DNA of 64,000 bases from Alloteropsis semialata (lineage: Eukaryota > Streptophyta > Magnoliopsida > Poales > Poaceae), in the NCBI GenBank assembly GCA_004135705.1, contig CM014275.1, forward strand, positions 58,724,454 to 58,788,453, in the 5' to 3' direction. Position 1 is the first letter of the stretch. The number at the start of each line of letters is the position of its first letter. Below the pieces are notes generated by a model. It worked only from the letters and a program-made list of their open reading frames with translations, ran no database searches and was not told where the DNA came from. Positions 41,744 to 54,792 of this stretch are shown one piece after another. The position numbers and the translations under genes are program-made.

Positions 41744-44700
41744 GGTGGGCCAGCGGAGGAGGAGGACGAGGAGGAGCGCGGCGGCCGGAAGGAACCAGAC
41801 GGCGGTGGCCGGAGATCTGGGACGGGCGGAGCAATTGCTCGGGGGCCTCTGGGCCATCAAAAGGTGGTTTGGTTCCTACCGCGGGGTTTCCAGATGGGTG
41901 GGGACTTGGGAGTTCGCGCGTCTCTTTTCCGTTCCTTCTCTTTTATTCTTCTCTTCGCTCCGATGGAGCACCGGGCCATAAAAAATTTGGTCACAGTAGA
42001 AAGCCTATTTTTAAAAAAAAAATAGCACCGAAGATGGCTGTTCTATTAAGCCTAGCGCTCCACCGTGTTTAGTAGTCTCACGGGAGCGTGCTAGTGTCCG
42101 GTCTAATAAAAGAGAGAGGCACTTATGGAGTATATATTGTACGGACGGAAAGACTCTAATTTACATTTGTATCCAATAAAAGATAAAATATGAAAAAAAA
42201 CGTTTGTGACAAAAGACTAGAGCTTGCGCTGTAAGTTTGTTCGCTCCTGCTATTCTTAGAATTCGTAGATGATGAATTTTAGCCGAGACATATACTAATC
42301 CGGTTACGCAAGACTTGTTCTTATAACTTTCTAACTTGGCGTTAACATAGACAATAAGGTGCGCACCATGAGTAAGATAACTTGGCGTTACCTTTCTCAA
42401 AAAATTGATTGGAGACCATCAACGCTATATTTCCATATTCCATTTTCTTTGAGAACTACAATTTAGACCATAAAACGGGATGTAACAAAGAAGAGAAAAC
42501 AAGAGAGAAGACACAAACTAAGGTATACACCATGGAGCGGCCCGATGAGGAAAAGGCCCCGATTAGCCGCCGCTAGGCAGCGGCTGATGTGTGTGTGTTT
42601 AGGCTAGGGGCATGCCTGTGTTTGGTAAACTGGGTGAGTGTGTTGGGTTTTTTCGCTTTTTTCTATGTCGGCGTTTAAGGTCAAATTAGCATATATGGTA
42701 GAAAGTAACGGTAAACAATCTTAGTATAAAGCTATCTTAATTTTGATAGTACTTTCTAAAGTTTGATATTTTCATGATATGGATACAATTTTTTCTCTAG
42801 GTTTGGGTTTTGTCAACACAGCACTCAATTTTTTTTAGTCTATGGAGGTTAAAGAGCCATAGTGCACTTTTCTACTTTGGGCTTTATGCTCCTCCAACCT
42901 TCCGCTGGCACTCTGGACTTCATCGCTCTTGTCTCATCTTCCACCAGATGTTTTTCAGTGCATGAACCGGAGAGATCGCCTAATTGCCATCACCACGCTT
43001 ACCACCTCCATCGGCTGCCGACGACCCTCCCTCAAAGTTTAGAATTTTTATCGAAAACCTATCCAAGGGCACTTCAAAGTGTTGTGTCTCTTTTGGAGAC
43101 AAAAATCGATGTCAAACACGGTTTGGTACCTGCGTGACGGTTCATTTCGATGTGTCCCATAGCTCAATAAAAAAACAAGCTAGTATATCCATCTCTCTGT
43201 TTGTTCGAGAATCGTCGAGATGGAAAAAAAGAAAAAAGAGAGGGGTGCAACAAAGGTGAAGAAACTCACCGTTAGCCCATCCCTAGCCCAGCAGTACCAG
43301 ATGCCGAAAAAGTGGTTGTGGTGCAGAAACCATCCAAGGAGTTTGGATCTAGAAAAGAAGGGAAGTAGACTAGTGCGGAGGAGCGGCATGGTAGGCTCTT
43401 GGCTTGTCGTGGAAGAAGCATGCTGGGAATCTTCAATTCGCGTATTGCTTCTTGATGTGGTGGGAGGACTTTCCTCTCTATTGTAGTGGTATTTGATTGA
43501 TTTTCAATTTTGGTTTGGCTAGTTCCTGTCTCAATGAAAATGGATCAGTTTTGCTCTTGGGGCGGCAACAGTGCCTCCATGTCGGCTTCGAATGCGATTG
43601 GCCCTTCCTCAAGAGCACGACGACCTCTTTCTCCCGGCAGGATGACCCAACATACTCCCCTCTTCTCCTGAACCGTGGGAAAGAAACTGTCAAGTACTTC
43701 CGTCTAATATTTTATTCTCTCGATTGAGCTGAGTTCTGAGTTCGATTCCTACGTCTGACAACTAGCGTTCGATGTTCACAGCGTGTAAAATACGGTTTGG
43801 TGAGCTAACAGTTCAATTTTGAACAACCACTGGACTGCCCTAAAAACCGCAAGCTGACGATAGCATACTTTGTCGGAGGCGAGGAAGAAGGTCACTAGGT
43901 ACAATTCTACACATGAGAAGCAGAAAGTGAGTGTTCTATTTCTCTAAAACATGTGTGGTTTTTCTTTTTTAGTTTAGCATATTCTAGATAATTATTAATT
44001 GTAGGTGAGACCCATACTATTATTGTAAGAAAAAGGCAAACATTGTATGATGGGGATGGAATTTAATGACGGGTTAAGATGTGTATGATTTCTGGGATGA
44101 TACTATAGTACAAGATGGGTGGAGCGAACCTCTTTTTTCCGGTTATTGGATGAGGAGCGATATAGAACAGGGTCTTCTTGAGATGAGCAACTAGACACGC
44201 ATGACATTTGTGTAGGACATTGCCATCCACATGTTTTTCTTGATAACATTTGTGCAATGCCACCATGGTTACCGTCAATCCACGCGCATGCTGCGCTTGT
44301 GTCAATTCATAACTCGAAGCGTGAGACATCGACCGAACATGATGCCCCAACCTAATCTAGTGGTAATTCTCTATGATAGAATTACCATTACACTTTTGTT
44401 ACTCCTCCATTTGAACTAAACAATGTTAAAATTTACTAACCGCGCACATCACTTGCATATTAATGCAAAATGTGTTTCCAGTTAGAAAGTTTACTTAAAG
44501 AAGATTTATAAAATGTCAAAGTTGAGACTTAAGATAACTATTGCAAAATTGACTAGAAGGTTTCTCGTATCCATTTAATGTACATTGCTAGAATAAATGG
44601 TGAAAAATACAGTGCTACCATGATATACAAGTGGCAGAAAAGTAACATATTCACCTTTCAATGATACTTTGTAAAACTTGTAACCGTGATTTATGGAGAC

Positions 44701-45351
44701 GTTACATTTCATATACATGTTTATATCTTTTCTTTCGGCGACGAATCCTAGCCGTTAAATCAACATCGGAGCATTCTCGTTTGTCTTCAACCTCCAGACA
44801 TTCGGCTATGACTCGCATTCAACCCTAGATCTAACCTGACGTTGCCAAACTTTTCATGTGCCTTCCTCCATATCTGGCCCAACTGTCATTTTCTTTTGCC
44901 GTCCTACCACCTCGTTACTTCACTCTTGAGACCATCTTCTCCACTTTGCTGCCATGTCTTTCAAATCCCTCTATACCGTAAAATACCATAGTTTATTAGC
45001 AAATATTTACTAATACTTTGTATACTATTAAACCATGTAAACCCAGCACAATTTATAGGCTTTGGCAATCTGTTGGGCACATGAACCATAGAGAGCCAGA
45101 ATCCCAGACGGCCGACACCAAAAATAGATCAGGATCGGAGAGGCCCAAATTGTAGAGTTAAAAGGGTGGAGGCAACCAAACCAACCCGATTACAAAAGAA
45201 AATCACAACGAGAACATCGTTTCTGATCCCTTCCTCCCTCCGCACACCACGCGAGCGCGGCGGGCGAAACCCTAGCCTCCTCCTCCCCACCACCTCGCCG
45301 GAACCCGGCGGCGGCGGCGGCGCCCGCGGCGGCGGGGGATAGGAGAGGAAG
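41744..45351. other. 3.6-kb intergenic stretch
   Basis: It holds the GC-rich upstream region of the phosphoesterase-like gene (to about 41900) and the 5' leader of CUL3 (from about 45100). Between them is AT-rich DNA with only short, unrelated frames. I recognise no gene, RNA or defined element. Confidence 0.5.
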
Positions 45352-48300
45352 ATGATGAACGGCCAGAAGAAGCGCGGGCCGAGGATCGAGCCCTTCCGGC
45401 ACCGCGTCGAGACCGACCCCAAGTTCTTCGACAAGTCGTGGCGCAAGCTCCATGACGCCATCCGCGAGATCTACAACCACAACGCCAGCGGCCTCTCCTT
45501 CGAGGAGCTCTACAGGTTAACATTGCGCGCCGCCGGCCCTGAATTTTCGTCCCCTGTTCCGTCGGATTTTGTTCCCCCTCGATGGGATTAGGTTCGGTCC
45601 CGCTGTATGATCGCGGATGAATCGGACTGCGGCGAAGTTTTGATTGATTGTTGTGCTGATTGGTGATTCCTACTTTTCAATTTTGTAATCGATCCATGTG
45701 AGATGATGATATGCGCAAATGTTTTTGAATGGATTAATCTTGATTAGTTGTATTGTTCTAAGGATTATCCTATTAGGAACTTTTGTCGGTTCATGTGAAC
45801 TTATGTCGGTTCATGCGTGCTCAAAGCCGGCCATTACTGTTAGATTTGTTTTTAAGCTTTGCGCTACATTACAGCTAACCAATGCGAACTGCAATCTAGG
45901 CTTGTATTAATGCTTTTATAGTCTAGTGAACTTCCGTTACAACCCCGTTCTTGTGTTGTCGTATTTCCTAATTTGTAGCCTTCTAGTAGTTACATACACG
46001 TGTTATGTCCTGCGTCCGTGTGCCAGTGTGCCCCCACAGTCCATGTAGCTGGGTTACATCATTGCCATGCTTACTGTAACCCTGGAGAGTTATGGTGCTC
46101 CACCTAGGCATTCTTCCATGAATGCATCCCTCGATATGATATACTGGATTGCCACATAAACAGTTCTTTTAAATGTCCAGACTTACAAGGTGCTTCTTGT
46201 TATTTTGTTTCCAGTGGTAACCACTAGGAACGCACTGGCGGAAGAGGCGAAGCTGGGNNNNNNNNNNNNNNNNNNNNNNNNNNNNNNNNGTTTTGGTGCA
46301 TCATGCCTCGAGTCGTGCTAGTCTGCTAGATCCTCTTGGCAACTAGGCTTCATGACTTTCTACGTGCTAACTAAGATGAAACTAATCTGTATTGGCACAA
46401 CTAGGCTGGATGACTTCTGCTTAACTCATTTGTAGTCATAAATAAACAAAAACCATATTACTGCCACACCCAAAATCATACAGAACAGACCCAGATGTTG
46501 GTGACGGAGAACTTTTCAGTTGACATAGAAGCGTGGAGTGATGTTAGTTCCATCTATTAAGTTAGTCATGTCGTTCAGTTTAGGATAATGGAATTAGCAC
46601 TGTAGTAGGAAAACACATGCCCTTTTGGCCCTCATTTTATTGCTTGGATCTCCCAAGTTGTGAGTTTTCTTTTAGCACCAGAGGATGATGCCGCATGCTA
46701 TCGAACACAGATGCTAATAAATATGAACTTTGTGGGAAATAAAAGAAACCATATAACTTAGGATAGTAGATCAGAAAATGCATACATGTTAAGCCTTTGC
46801 AACACATGGGGACTAGTTGAGCTGTATGAAGAGCTAATTTCTCAGCACTAGATGCATGCAACTTTGTTAAGAAACCTGACAACAAAAAGGAACTTGTTTA
46901 GTTAAATTTTGGCAACTGGTCACATCTGTTTAGTTTGGAAGGTTGATGCTTTTGAATAGTTGACATTGATTTCTCAAACCTTCCCTCATTAGCAATTCTT
47001 TATTGTTTTGGCGAATAGGATTTGTAAGCTACGGTGGTACCTGTATGACTGTATCTCTGGTTCATTCTACCATTTAATGGCCTAGTTTATGGCCTTTGTT
47101 TTCAGCATGTTGCAGCCTTTGAACTTTCCAAAATGTGTGCAAATACATTAGTGGTGCTACTGATAAGTCTGTGCATAGATTAGTGGTGCTACCGATAAGT
47201 CTGTGCATATATTAGTGCTGCTATAGATAAGTCTCTGCATACAGCGTAATTGTGACACAACTCACAAATAACCATACTTCACCTACTGGTTCTAGGATTT
47301 CATGCTCGTGATTGTTACCTGCTACTTTTTGTTTCTCTGTTGCACATCAAACACATAGCTTTGGCTAATCATTATTCAAATTCTACTGTAAGTTTTCTGT
47401 CTAAAAAGAGGTGATTTTCCTGTATTGGTCTGTAGAACTTTTTCTCTTCAGGATATTGCTGCCGCTATGTTTTTAAAAGAATAGTTATGTTTGTTCAAAA
47501 ATCTGCTGCTGTTTTTTAAAACATAGCAGCAGTACACTGGATCTGGGTTCTTGTTATGAACCTTGCATAAGCTTATACTCCCTCCGTCTCAGGATATAAG
47601 ACGTGGTCAAACTTGGCACAGTCTTCAATAATAACATTTGACTCTTAATATCTCTTATAATATAATGTTTGCAGCAATAAAATTATAGTCGTATGAAACT
47701 ACTTATAAATATGAATACAATGATGTCATTGTTGTAAGACAGTTTTTATTATACAAAATTAATCGAAAGTCAAAGTTTTTAAAGTTTGAATCTTGAATTA
47801 TGTGCGTGCCTTATATCCTGAGACGGAGGGAGTAATACCAAGAAATGTAACATAGCAATTGTATAAAAGAAACAAAGACTGAAAACCCCAACTCTGCCTA
47901 GTTCTTTCCCATGTTATTGTTGATTCAAAATTTCCCGGATCATGTTTTGATATGTTGGAAACTGCCTTTTTTTAATGGTGAATATAATATCTTTTCTTTA
48001 TGGCAGGACTGCTTATAACATGGTGCTGCACAAGTTTGGTCCTAAGCTCTATGAAAAACTCACAGAAAACATGAAAGAGCATCTTGAAGAGATGCGCAGA
48101 TCTGTAGAGGCTGCTCAAGGTGGTTTGTTCCTGGAAGAGTTGGAGAGAAAATGGAACGACCATAATAAGGCATTGACTATGATTAGAGACATCCTGATGT
48201 ACATGGACAGGACATATATCCCCACTAATAAAAAGACAGCTGTTTTTGATCTTGGATTGGAGCTTTGGAGGGACACCATAGTTCGGTCTTCAATGATTCA

Positions 48301-50047
48301 GGGGAGGTTGCTTGACACACTTCTTGAACTCATCCATAGAGAGAGGACTGGTGAAGTGATAAATAGATGCTTGATGAGGACTACAACTAAAATGTTGATG
48401 ACTCTGGGGGCTTCTGTTTATCAGGATGACTTTGAAAGGCCATTTCTTGAGGTCTCTGCTAGTTTCTACAGTGGTGAGTCACAGCAATTCATTGATCGCT
48501 ATGCTTGTGGTGACTATCTGAAGCTGGCTGAGAGGCGCCTCAGTGAAGAATCAGAGCGTGTTTCACAGTATATGGATGTGAAAACAAATGAGAAAATTAC
48601 TGCTGTTGTGTTGAAAGAGATGCTAGCAAATCACATGCAGAGGTTGATTCTTATGGAGAACTCAGGGCTTGTGAATATGCTTATTGAAGACAGGTATGAA
48701 GACCTGACCAGGATGTACACTTTGTTTAATCATGTTCCTGATGGGCTCACAACTATTAGATCTGTGATGATGTCTCACATTAAGGATACTGGAAAGAGTT
48801 TGGTAACAGATCCAGAGAGACTAAAGGACCCGGTTGATTTTGTCCAGCGGCTTCTAAATGAGAAGGATAAGTATGATAATATCATCAACATGTCATTTAA
48901 CAATGACAAGAGTTTCCTGAATGCTCTAAATTCCTCATTTGAGCACTTCATCAACTTAAACAACAGATCCCCTGAGTTCATATCACTGTTTGTTGATGAC
49001 AAACTGCGGAAGGGGGTGAAAGAGGCCAATGAGGAGGATCTTGAAACTGTCCTGGACAAGGTGATGATGCTGTTTAGGTACTTGCAAGAAAAGGATCTAT
49101 TTGAGAAGTATTACAAGCAACACTTGGCAAAGCGTCTTCTTTCTGGGAGGACTACTTCTGATGATTCTGAGCGGAGCATGCTTGTGAAGCTGAAGACAGA
49201 ATGTGGATACCAGTTTACTTCGAAGTTGGAGGGCATGTTCACTGATTTGAAGACCTCTGAAGATACTACACAAGGGTTTTATGCGTCTACTTCTTCTGAA
49301 CAGGCAGATGGCCCCACAATTTCTGTTCAGATACTCACCACTGGGTCATGGCCAACACAACCCTGCAATACCTGCAACCTCCCCCCTGAAATAGTTGCCG
49401 TCTCTGAGAAGTTTCGGGCTTATTACCTTGGCACCCACAATGGCAGGAGGCTGACGTGGCAAACAAACATGGGGAATGCTGACATCAAAGCTACATTTGG
49501 AAACGGCAGCAAGCATGAACTGAACGTCTCAACCTACCAGATGTGCGTTCTCATGCTGTTTAACTCATCAGATGTCCTGACTTACCGTGAAATTGAGCAG
49601 TCTACAGCAATACCAGCTGCTGACCTGAAACGATGCCTCCAGTCACTGGCTCTCGTGAAGGGTAAGCAAGTCCTGCGGAAGGAGCCCATGAGCAGGGACA
49701 TTGCTGATGATGACAGCTTCTGTGTGAACGATAAGTTCACAAGCAAGCTGTTCAAGGTGAAGATTGGCACTGTGGTGGCACAGAAGGAGACAGACCCTGA
49801 GAAGCTGGAGACCCGCCAACGGGTCGAGGAGGATAGGAAGCCGCAGATCGAGGCGGCCATTGTGCGTATCATGAAGTCGAGGCGTGTTCTCGACCACAAC
49901 AGCATCATGACTGAGGTAACGAAGCAGCTGCAGCCCCGTTTCCTCCCCAACCCGGTGGTGATCAAGAAGCGGATTGAGTCGCTCATCGAGCGCGAGTTCC
50001 TGGAGCGGGACAAGACGGACAGGAAGATGTACCGCTATCTCGCCTAG
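45352..50047 (+). CDS. CUL3: Cullin-3, scaffold of CUL3-BTB ubiquitin ligases
   Basis: Two exons, 45352-45515 and 48007-50047, join as AG|G and give 734 residues, the usual plant CUL3 length and two-exon layout. The N-terminus (GPRIEPFRHRVETDPKFFDK) and the helical cullin repeats bind BTB substrate adaptors. The cullin homology domain follows (LFEKYYKQHLAKRLLSGRT), then a winged-helix C-terminus with the NEDD8 site: IVRIMKSRRVLDHN, Lys about 678. It ends MYRYLA, as cullins do, and recruits RBX1 and an E2. Either of two adjacent ATGs (45352, 45355) could start it. The 2.5-kb intron holds a Stowaway MITE, a small tandem repeat and a 32-base gap. The coding sequence is intact. Confidence 0.97.
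46258..46289. other. Assembly gap, 32 N
   Basis: Short run of N inside the CUL3 intron; no coding effect. Confidence 0.99.
47146..47243. repeat. Three-copy minisatellite in the CUL3 intron
   Basis: Three units of about 36 bases sharing TTAGTG(GTG)CTA and GATAAGTCTGTGCATA, with small differences. Confidence 0.75.
47578..47832. mobile_element. Stowaway MITE in the CUL3 intron
   Basis: 255 bases from CTCCCTCCGTCTCAGGATAT to its inverted complement (ATATCCTGAGACGGAGGGAG), a 20-base perfect terminal repeat, with TA on both sides (47576-47577 and 47833-47834). It lies about 170 bases before the splice acceptor of exon 2. Confidence 0.95.
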
Positions 50048-50981
50048 GACCAGTGGACCACCTCCCTTGCGTTCTGGTTTTCATTTTATGCTACCGAAAC
50101 CCATATAAACAGACCTTGATCCATGTACTTATGCAAGAAGGAAATGGGTCTCTCTCTCTCTGCATCCCCCTGACGCTTCTAAGTTAAACTGGTTTTGTGG
50201 CGTGTCCAGGCGGTAGCTAGTTAGCTTATCTATGTAACATCTTGCGCTGGTTTACATGTTAATGGTGATAGATATGAATCCTGCTGGCTGTTCATATGTT
50301 GTTTGTTGCTTCATAATGGCGGTCCTATCACTGTCAGAGCCTACTTTTTCTGGCTTTGACGATTCGATCTCGCTGAAATGATGCCGGGATGATATATTGT
50401 ACAAAATTGCTGCTCTATCCATCGCTGAAATGATGCCTGGATGATATGTTGTACTAAATTGATCCACTTTGCAGCGTGTGCAGCTTCCAGAAGTGATTTG
50501 CAACTTGAGTGTGCCTCATGCTACAACATCTGTTTTGCTTTGTCCTGCATTGCGGATTTATGACGAGAAGATTGATAAAATCTGCTTATTTCTGTGGATT
50601 AATAATTGAAATCTTTTGAGAACCTAGATAAGCAAAAAAATTTAAGTTGTGTAGTGAGAGACCCGCTTTAATTTGATTTTGTCTGTCTGATGCTAATGTT
50701 TGCAGTTCAGCCAAGAACAGTTTCAGCATGACTGATATCCAGAAGGTGCACAGATGTTCATGTCCCGTGACCGCCATCGCTTTCAGTTTTTCCTGAACCA
50801 TCGCGACACCACGCGGCCACGCTCGACGCAATCCACATCAAGCAATGCTCACGGAGAGGCCTATACGCCTATATGGGCACGACGAACACGACGGACGACA
50901 CATGACAGCTCTAAGAAAAGAGAAGTGTTTGATCGTCTCCGGCGAGCCTAGGTAGCTAGTGCGGCGGCGCGGCGGGTCGCG
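50048..50981. other. CUL3 3' flank and VHA-D upstream region
   Basis: Contains the probable CUL3 3' untranslated region and the promoter of the next gene. One small repeat is listed separately. No further gene recognised. Confidence 0.5.
50371..50461. repeat. Two-copy 39-base direct repeat
   Basis: CGCTGAAATGATGCC(G/T)GGAT and the following bases occur at 50371 and 50423, 52 bases apart, downstream of CUL3. Confidence 0.8.
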
Positions 50982-51782
50982 ATGGCTGGGCAGGGGCAGC
51001 GCCTGAACGTGGTGCCGACGGTGACGACGCTGGGCGTGGTGAAGGCGCGGCTGGCCGGCGCCACCCGCGGCCACGCGCTGCTCAAGAAGAAGTCGGACGC
51101 GCTGACGGTGCAGTTCCGCGCCATCCTCAAGCGCATCGTGTCCGCCAAGGACGCCATGGGCGACGCCATGCGCGCCGCCTCGCTGTCCCTCGCCGAGGCG
51201 CTCTACGTGGCCGGCGCGCCGCTCCGCCACGTCGTGCAGCAGTCGGTGTCCGGCCCCGCGAGGCTCCGCGTGCGCGCGCACCAGGACAACATCGCCGGCG
51301 TCCGCCTCCCGCGCTTCGAGAGCTACCTGGCCGACAGCGGGCCGCCGTCCTCGTCGTCGACGTCGCTCGCGGGGCTTGCCGGCGGCGGGCAGCAGGTGGC
51401 AGCGTGCCGCGCCGCGCACGCGCGCGCGCTGGAGGTGCTGGTGGAGCTGGCGTCGCTGCAGACGTCGTTCCTGACATTGGACGCGGCGATTAAGACGACC
51501 AACCGGCGCGTGAACGCGCTGGAGAACGTGGTGAAGCCGCGCCTGGAGAACACCATCGCCTACATCCGGGGGGAGCTCGACGAGCACGAGCGGGAGGAGT
51601 TCTTCCGCCTCAAGAAGATCCAGGGCTACAAGCAGCGGGAGCTCGAGCGCCAGAAAGAGGCCGCCGCGCGCTACGCCGAGGAGAAGGCCGCCGGCGAGGT
51701 CGCTCTCAAGCGCGGCGTCTCCATGGACACCGCGGCGACCATGCTCGATAACGGTGACAGGGACGAGGACATCATCTTCTGA
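50982..51782 (+). CDS. VHA-D: V-type proton ATPase subunit D
   Basis: Intronless frame of 266 residues, close to the usual plant length of about 261. The N-terminal helix GHALLKKKSDALTVQFRAIL and the C-terminal helix RRVNALENVVKPRLENTIAY form the long antiparallel coiled coil of the central stalk. That stalk couples ATP hydrolysis in V1 to rotation of the membrane ring. The protein acts at the tonoplast and endomembranes. The extension after EEFFRLKKIQGYKQRE is charged and typical of the family. Third-position GC is very high, as in many grass single-exon genes. The start at MAGQGQRLNVVPT aligns with the family start. Confidence 0.97.
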   Translation: MAGQGQRLNVVPTVTTLGVVKARLAGATRGHALLKKKSDALTVQFRAILKRIVSAKDAMGDAMRAASLSLAEALYVAGAPLRHVVQQSVSGPARLRVRAHQDNIAGVRLPRFESYLADSGPPSSSSTSLAGLAGGGQQVAACRAAHARALEVLVELASLQTSFLTLDAAIKTTNRRVNALENVVKPRLENTIAYIRGELDEHEREEFFRLKKIQGYKQRELERQKEAAARYAEEKAAGEVALKRGVSMDTAATMLDNGDRDEDIIF

Positions 51783-52219
51783 TCCCAGCCGGATACTTTG
51801 TAGTCACTGTGTCCATGCCATCATTACCAGGAGTCTATCAAAGTGTCAATGCGTGTGTGTGTGGTAGTCTTGTGAAATAATCTGAGCCTCTGGAGGTATA
51901 CAGTATACTCCATTTCTGCATGAAGATCGATGATTCGCCCAACGCAGCACCGGCATTTTACATATATTTCACATGTGTGAATCATCAGTTAATGCTTAAA
52001 AACAATATTTGCTTGCAAGTTACATAGCCAGCACTCATGACATGCCTGATTTACTCATTTGCTCATAGTGTCTATTTCTTTTCATTGCGGAAGGTATGGT
52101 AGTACTTTTACACATGGAATGAGTTTATTTCATGAAAGCATAATACGAAGGTAAAAAAAAGGCGGTTTAGGAGGAAAAAAAGCTGCCGTCATAAGTCCGC
52201 AGCATGCCAAATCCACAAA
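51783..52219. other. Spacer between convergent genes
   Basis: 3' flanks of VHA-D and the HAD-like gene. No gene or repeat recognised. Confidence 0.5.
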
Positions 52220-54074
52220 TCATTGAGGATCCTCTGTTGTTAGAATCCGATCCCGAATCTCAGAAAGTGTCTTCACATCGGCACCCCACAGCCTAAACAT
52301 AGATGCATCAGAAAAAAAGGAAAGACAGTAACCACCGAACCAATCACATTTTATCAAACCAAAGACTTAAAATAGTTGAAATATGATATTGGCATTGCCA
52401 AGGGAAGCACAAAGGGAAAGAATATGCATACCAGCACTCAAGTCCTATAGCATTAGCACCTGCCTTGTCTGCAGTTTCATCATCTCCTACATGAACAGCC
52501 TTGGAGGCTTCCACACCAATTTGATCTGACAAACAGAAAATAAGATCATTTCTTAGATCTACAGAAAATTTCCATTAGGTTTTCATCACAGACAAAATTC
52601 TATTATATACCTAATGCTATCTTGAAGATCTCTGGAGCAGGTTTCTCGTATCCAACCTCTGATGATACCACAATGGCATCAAACCTGGAGAGCTCAAGAT
52701 CTGTTAACATATAACCATTACTCGCAAATAATATTAAGTATATATGGAGAAAATAAATCATACTGAAGCCCAACTGAAGTACTGAATTAGAAGGTATGTT
52801 TCATAGGTACTTACAAATCGGAGACATTGAGGTCCTTAAGTAATTTCCATAGCCTTGTATCAAAGTTAGATACAACAGCTAGCTTAACTGAAATTGAGAC
52901 ACACTAATGTCAGCCATTTGTACTGATTGCCATTTGGCCTGAATGTGGAAAACCAGAAATTAAATTGCAGTAAACAACTGGAGAATTGAAGATTAAGAAC
53001 TGAAAACAGTAGTACAAGGGCTTGACCTCCAGCATCTTTCAGCTCACGCAGTGTTGTGTCTGCTCCATCAGGCAAACGCCAAGCATCACCATGTGCATAA
53101 TACTAAGAGATTGAATAATTCATTCATCAGACACAAGGTATGGGTTTGAACAATGAACATTTAGTACACCAATAAACTGAAAAGTTTCCTACAACTGAAA
53201 AATGGAATGGTTTGCGACATTGGTGAACTTTATTGCCTGGGCTATTGTTCACTGACAGCATATTCAGTACACTGATTACTGGCTCAAGTTCATCATAGTA
53301 TTATGTGAGATCACAGATTCATTAAGCAGATACTGAAAACTTCATAAAACATACTCAAAAACTACAATCAACCTTCACGCACAAACAAAGCATTCATCCA
53401 AACAACCATAGCTACTAGAAACTATAAGACTACACATTCACAGAAGACCAAGGTGATACCTGATACACTTCTTCGAAGTAATCATCGTCAGTGCAATTGG
53501 TCGCTTCTGCTACAACAATTCTCCAGAACGGTCGCCCATCTCCCTGCAATCACATTTCAATTTCCACCCAACACACTATCATCTCGACCGCAACCACAGC
53601 AGAATTTTCGAACCTTGCTAATGCGATTCCTGTGCGTCTTATGTCCGTTACCTGGTACCTGAGCGTCTTCGGCCATGGCGCCGAGAAGGCCCGCTTGAAC
53701 CCCTCCATGATGCCCTTCTCAGGCTTCGTCACACCTGGAGACCGACCGACGTCAAGAACGCTGAGTGCTCGACGAAATGGCGGAGAAAGAGAGACATCGA
53801 AGCGGAGGCAGGTACGAGAAAAGGTGGGTCCCATGGAGGCGTACGGACCGTAGCGGCTGCCGATGGAGGCGTATGTCTCGGCGACCGGCCGCGCCACCTG
53901 CAGCAGCGTGCCGCCGGCGTCGAGCAGCAGCCCGCCGTACGCCGGCTCCCGCCCGCCGCCCCCAGCGCTCGCTGCCACCAGTCTCCGCGCCATGCCCGAC
54001 CGGGATAGAGCGCCACGGAGGGCCGCCGGAGCCCGCCCGAGGAGGGGGCAGTGCGCTGCGGCGACGGGCGGCAT
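52220..54074 (-). CDS. HAD-superfamily hydrolase, HDHD3-like
   Basis: Eight minus-strand exons join in phase: 54074-53849, 53734-53652, 53543-53460, 53102-53027, 52887-52815, 52684-52611, 52525-52432 and 52292-52220, for 260 residues. HAD motifs occur in order: motif I LLLDAGGTLL, motif II VVSNFDTR, motif III with Lys in GYEKPAPEIF, motif IV in VGDDETADKAGANAIG. The cap segment (TKPEKGIMEGFKRAFSAPWP) is of the small helical kind. In motif I the first Asp is present, but the second (general acid) position is Gly, which may mean altered chemistry. The Arg- and Ala-rich first 45 residues could be an organelle transit peptide. Substrate unknown. It is head-to-head with the THADA-like gene. Confidence 0.87.
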
Positions 54075-54792
54075 CTCCAAGAGGCGTCCGCCGGCGAGTC
54101 CGGGAGAGAGGCGGGGCCGACCGGGAGTGCGCGGCGCGAATCTCAAAGCAAGGGCGGGGAGCGGAGGGGCAGGGGCATTTTGGTCAGCCGAAGCAGCAAA
54201 ACAATCGAGAGGGGGGAAGAGAGAGAAATCGAAAGACCAAACCCTAAACCCCCGCGCCCGCCTCCCCTCGCTGCAGCAGCCAGCCCCCAGCCACCCAGCG
54301 GGGAGCTCGCGCGGCGTCGCCTCTTGCTGCGCTCGGTGGCCGCCTGATCCCCCTTGCTCTTCGTCGGGTACCCCAGCTGCTGCACTCGCCGCCTGCCAGG
54401 AGGAGCGGCGCAGCCATCTACGGAGCTCAAGGTTATTCCCTTGCCGATTTTCCCTGTCCATGAGACCTCTGATTACTTGTTCCTACTACTAGCAGTGGAA
54501 GGAGTGTTCTAATTCAGCTCAAGTAGTTATTGGTTGTGTTTGTGCGGATGGAAATTAACTGAATGAGCTTTGCTGTGATTTATTAGGGAGGACGATTTGA
54601 GGTTGGGCAAAGCTTTTACTTTTATTTCAATTCGTGGAGAAAGAACTTTTGGTGGAGCTTTACTGATTTCAGGTGAATCAATCGGCTTTCTCTTCTCTTT
54701 GTATGCCTGTTTAAGAGTCCAATGTGATCTTCAATTTTTTTTTGTTCCTTTGTTACCCTTCAGATTGAGAGAGGGGCTTATTTGGGGGAAGA
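54075..54792. promoter_or_regulatory. Shared upstream region of two divergent genes
   Basis: 718 bases separate the two start codons. The left part is GC-rich; the right part is T-rich, with a GT-like donor (CTCAAG|GTTATT, near 54433) and an acceptor (CCTTCAG, near 54764) that would fit a 5'-leader intron for the plus-strand gene. Bidirectional promoter function is inferred from the layout. Confidence 0.45.

Noticed and set aside
54075..54461. In-frame 129-codon upstream extension of the HAD-like protein
   Set aside because: GC-rich and low in complexity, it overlaps the divergent leader. The start at 54074 leaves a plausible transit-like N-terminus.
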